Shown here one piece after another: positions 6,362 through 8,413 of a DNA stretch of 8,413 nucleotides (position 1 is the stretch's first letter; every line of letters begins with the position of its first letter). Source of the DNA: Chitinophagaceae bacterium (GTDB taxonomy: Bacteria; Bacteroidota; Bacteroidia; Chitinophagales; Chitinophagaceae). A program made the position numbers and the translations under genes. The DNA lies in assembly GCA_020853515.1 (NCBI GenBank), contig JADYYU010000292.1, forward strand, positions 1 through 8,413, written 5' to 3'. The notes under the pieces were generated by a model, which saw only the letters and a list, made by a program, of their open reading frames with translations, searched no databases and was not told the DNA's origin.

Positions 6362-6772
6362 CTATTTTCTCCTGAGAACCATCACCAACTCCTCATCATG
6401 ATACAAATAGAGATCACGGCTACGGGATTTGAAATTATTGACAAGTGCCATATTTTTAGCAAACTGCCTTTCAAGTGTACTGATCCTGGCTGAACAGTAC
6501 ATTTCTGTAGTAATTAATTGCAGGGGCTCGATCACGTTACCGATAGCCGAAAAATCGCCGCTAATAGTATTACATCCCAGATAACACTGAATTGTTTCAC
6601 GACTTTGATCAAGTTTGATTTTAGTCTTACTCCCGGCGACTGTTACTAATTTCTGATTCACTTTGTGTTTTACAAGCATATAAGTGCCTGTTATCGGAGC
6701 TACAGGAGCAACTCTCTTGGCGAAAGTGGTGAATGATAACAAGCAGAGTAATAATAGGATGGATTGCTTCAT
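6362..6772 (-). CDS. Exported META-domain (HslJ-like) protein
   Basis: This is a 136-residue protein with a signal peptide (MKQSILLLLCLLSFTTFA, probable cleavage after residue 18), so it is likely periplasmic or secreted. The rest is one META domain, the fold of E. coli HslJ, an outer-membrane/periplasmic protein tied to heat and novobiocin resistance. Supporting features are GTYMLVKHKVNQK near the start, the GCN..SGDFS motif (C67, N68), the paired cysteine in TTEMYC (C93), ERQFAKNMALVNNFK and the final strand LYLYHDEELVMVLRRK. C67 and C93 are at the positions usual for this domain; C63 is an extra one. The signal-region C10 is not in a believable lipobox. It is convergent with cysS and divergent from typA. 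The molecular function is unknown for the family as a whole. Confidence 0.8.
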   Translation of the reverse strand: MKQSILLLLCLLSFTTFAKRVAPVAPITGTYMLVKHKVNQKLVTVAGSKTKIKLDQSRETIQCYLGCNTISGDFSAIGNVIEPLQLITTEMYCSARISTLERQFAKNMALVNNFKSRSRDLYLYHDEELVMVLRRK

Positions 6773-6789
6773 TTGTAAGATTTAGGTGT

Positions 6790-6820
6790 CAAAGATATTA
6801 TCAAATTGCTATTTACCAAC
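6790..6820 (-). promoter_or_regulatory. Bacteroidota-type promoter for the META-domain gene
   Basis: The minus strand reads GTTG (6820-6817), 19 nt, then TATCTTTG (6797-6790). Both elements and the spacing fit the TTG-N19-TAnnTTTG form. The -7 element ends 17 nt before the start codon, implying a leader of about 10-15 nt. Confidence 0.7.
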
Positions 6821-6859
6821 AACTAACAACTAATTAGAACTTTCTATAATATAATAAAG

Positions 6860-6867
6860 TACCTTTG
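6860..6867 (+). promoter_or_regulatory. -7 promoter element of typA
   Basis: TACCTTTG is an exact TAnnTTTG match and is identical to the rplK -7 box. It is preceded by a very AT-rich stretch (6842-6858). No TTG occurs at the expected -33 distance, only CTTTC near 6840-6844. The predicted leader is about 25 nt. Confidence 0.6.
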
Positions 6868-6880
6868 CACACTTTTTTAC

Positions 6881-6887
6881 AAGGAAA
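6881..6887 (+). promoter_or_regulatory. Shine-Dalgarno-like site of typA
   Basis: AAGGAAA lies 8 nt before the ATG at 6896, a normal Shine-Dalgarno distance. It stands out because the other starts in this window have only A-rich leaders, and it supports ATG 6896 as the start. Confidence 0.5.
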
Positions 6888-6895
6888 TCAATTTT

Positions 6896-8413
6896 ATGAA
6901 TATAAGAAACATCGCAATTATTGCACACGTTGATCATGGTAAAACTACTTTGGTGGACAAAATTTTACATCAAACCAATGTGTTTCGCGAAAACCAGGAA
7001 ACCGGTGACCTGATCATGGATAACAATGATCTGGAACGTGAGCGCGGGATTACCATTTTATCAAAAAATGTTTCTGTACTGTACAAAGACACTAAGATCA
7101 ATGTGATCGATACCCCTGGTCACGCCGACTTTGGCGGTGAAGTAGAACGTGTATTGAAAATGGCTGATGGTGTGCTGTTGCTCGTAGATGCCTTTGAAGG
7201 GCCTATGCCGCAAACCCGTTTTGTGTTACAGAAAGCATTACAACTCAATCTGAAACCGATCGTGATCATCAATAAGGTAGATAAACCCAACTGCCGTCCG
7301 GATGAAGTGCATGATGCGGTTTTTGAATTATTTTTCAATCTGGATGCCACCGAAGAACAACTAAATTTTACAACCTATTATGGTTCAGGTAAAAATGGCT
7401 GGTTCAATTCTGAAAATTCACAGTGTGACGATATCACCCCATTGCTGGACGGTATCATTGAACATGTACCTGCTCCGAAAGTTTCCGAAGGTCCTTTGCA
7501 ATTGCAAATTACCTCATTGGATTACTCTTCCTTTCTGGGTCGTATCGCTGTAGGCCGTGTGGCCCGTGGCAAAATCACAGAAGGTGAAAATATCATGCTG
7601 ATGCAGGCTGACGGCACCAACAAAAGAAATAAAGTAAAAGAATTATACATCTTTGAATCCCTGGGCAAAAAAAGGGTTGCTGAAGTAGTGGCCGGTGACA
7701 TTTGCGCCGTGGTGGGACTGGACGGTTTTAATATCGGTGACACCATCGCTGATATTGAAAATCCGGAAGCACTACCGATCATACCGGTAGATGAACCTAC
7801 GATGAATATGACTTTCAGTATCAACAACTCCCCTTTCTTTGGGAAAGACGGAAAATTTGTTACGAGTCGTCATCTGAGAGACCGTCTTACCAAAGAACTT
7901 GAAAAAAATCTGGCACTGCGTGTAGAAGATACCGACAAAGGAGATACCTATCTGGTATTTGGCAGAGGTATTTTACACCTGGGTGTATTGATCGAAACCA
8001 TGCGTCGTGAAGGTTATGAACTGACAGTAGGACAACCGCAGGTTATTGTAAAGAGTATTGACGGGGTGCGTAGTGAACCTTTTGAAACACTGGTGATAGA
8101 CGTTCCACAGGAACTGGCCAGTAAAGCGATCGATCTGGTGAGCCGACGCAAAGGCGAAATGATGGTGATGGAAACCAAAGGTGATATGCAGCATCTGGAG
8201 TTTGACATTCCTTCACGTGGCCTGATCGGCTTGCGTACGCAAATGCTGACCAATACACAAGGTGAAGCTGTGATGGCTCACCGTTTCCGCGAATACAAAC
8301 CGTGGAAAGGACCAATTCCCGGTCGTAGCAATGGTGTACTGATCTCAAAATTCAATGGATCTACTACTGGCTATTCGATCGACAAATTACAGGACAGAGG
8401 TAGTTTCTTTGTA
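6896..8413 (+). CDS. typA: Ribosome-associated GTPase TypA/BipA (cut by window edge)
   Basis: TypA/BipA is a translational GTPase related to EF-G and LepA. It binds the 70S ribosome and supports 50S assembly, particularly at low temperature or under stress. The 506 visible codons stay open to the window end; the whole protein is usually about 600-615 residues. The GTPase motifs are complete: AHVDHGKTT (10-18), RGIT (50-53), DTPGH (72-76, with the presumed catalytic His76) and NKVD (126-129). Later landmarks typical of TypA are SLDYSSFLGRIAVGRV (domain II), the NNSPFFGKDGKFVTSRHLRDRL segment (domain III), GRGILHLGVLIETMRREGYE, and the domain V-like IPSRGLIGLRTQMLTNTQGEAVM. EYKPWKGPIPGRSNGVLIS opens the TypA-specific C-terminal domain, which is truncated here. 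It is divergent from the META gene and transcribed from its own promoter. Confidence 0.97.
   Translation, partial: MNIRNIAIIAHVDHGKTTLVDKILHQTNVFRENQETGDLIMDNNDLERERGITILSKNVSVLYKDTKINVIDTPGHADFGGEVERVLKMADGVLLLVDAFEGPMPQTRFVLQKALQLNLKPIVIINKVDKPNCRPDEVHDAVFELFFNLDATEEQLNFTTYYGSGKNGWFNSENSQCDDITPLLDGIIEHVPAPKVSEGPLQLQITSLDYSSFLGRIAVGRVARGKITEGENIMLMQADGTNKRNKVKELYIFESLGKKRVAEVVAGDICAVVGLDGFNIGDTIADIENPEALPIIPVDEPTMNMTFSINNSPFFGKDGKFVTSRHLRDRLTKELEKNLALRVEDTDKGDTYLVFGRGILHLGVLIETMRREGYELTVGQPQVIVKSIDGVRSEPFETLVIDVPQELASKAIDLVSRRKGEMMVMETKGDMQHLEFDIPSRGLIGLRTQMLTNTQGEAVMAHRFREYKPWKGPIPGRSNGVLISKFNGSTTGYSIDKLQDRGSFFV

Noticed and set aside
7120..8348. Several minus-strand open frames opposite typA
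   Set aside because: All are antisense shadows of the typA reading frame, which carries complete GTPase motifs.
1..8413. Search for a new multi-gene system (defence, mobile or biosynthetic)
   Set aside because: Every large frame is assigned to a known family or secretion class, the genes lie in separate units, and no toxin, nuclease, recombinase, reverse transcriptase or CRISPR-like array is visible.

Overview
The window is a piece of a Bacteroidota chromosome, most likely from the Chitinophagia/Sphingobacteriia side of the phylum. Three things point there. A secreted protein carries a C-terminal type IX secretion sorting domain, which is specific to this phylum. Four intergenic regions hold promoters of the Bacteroidota form TAnnTTTG. 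Most starts lack a Shine-Dalgarno sequence and are preceded by A-rich sequence. The cysteinyl-tRNA synthetase also has the longer phylum-type architecture. No rRNA, tRNA, CRISPR array, insertion sequence or phage gene was seen.

Layout. At the left edge, on the minus strand, are rplK (L11) and the first 78 codons of rplA (L1), 27 nt apart. Their shared promoter lies in a 299-nt divergent region. The leader of about 90 nt contains a strong hairpin that may be the L1 autoregulatory site. Divergent to them is a 632-residue exported protein with probable beta-propeller content and a type IX sorting tail. A GH3-family adenylating enzyme follows; it is best started at the ATG at 3050. Its 3' end runs into three tandem 22-bp repeats, and a related inverted copy lies just before cysS. 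cysS (CysRS) follows, with a promoter so close to its ATG that the mRNA should be leaderless or nearly so. A small exported META-domain (HslJ-like) protein lies convergent to cysS. At the right edge is typA/bipA, divergent from the META gene and cut off by the window end after 506 codons.

How the genes relate. Three of the six are core translation functions (ribosomal stalk-base proteins L11 and L1, CysRS) and a fourth, TypA, is a ribosome-associated GTPase. They sit in separate transcription units, mixed with envelope or secreted proteins and one enzyme of unknown substrate. This is a mosaic of housekeeping genes and not a dedicated gene cluster. I found no convincing new defence, mobile or biosynthetic system. 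The more interesting signals are non-coding: the rplK leader hairpin, an inverted repeat overlapping the rplK -33 box, the 22-bp repeat array with its inverted partner, a short palindromic repeat on both sides of cysS, and the near-leaderless cysS start.
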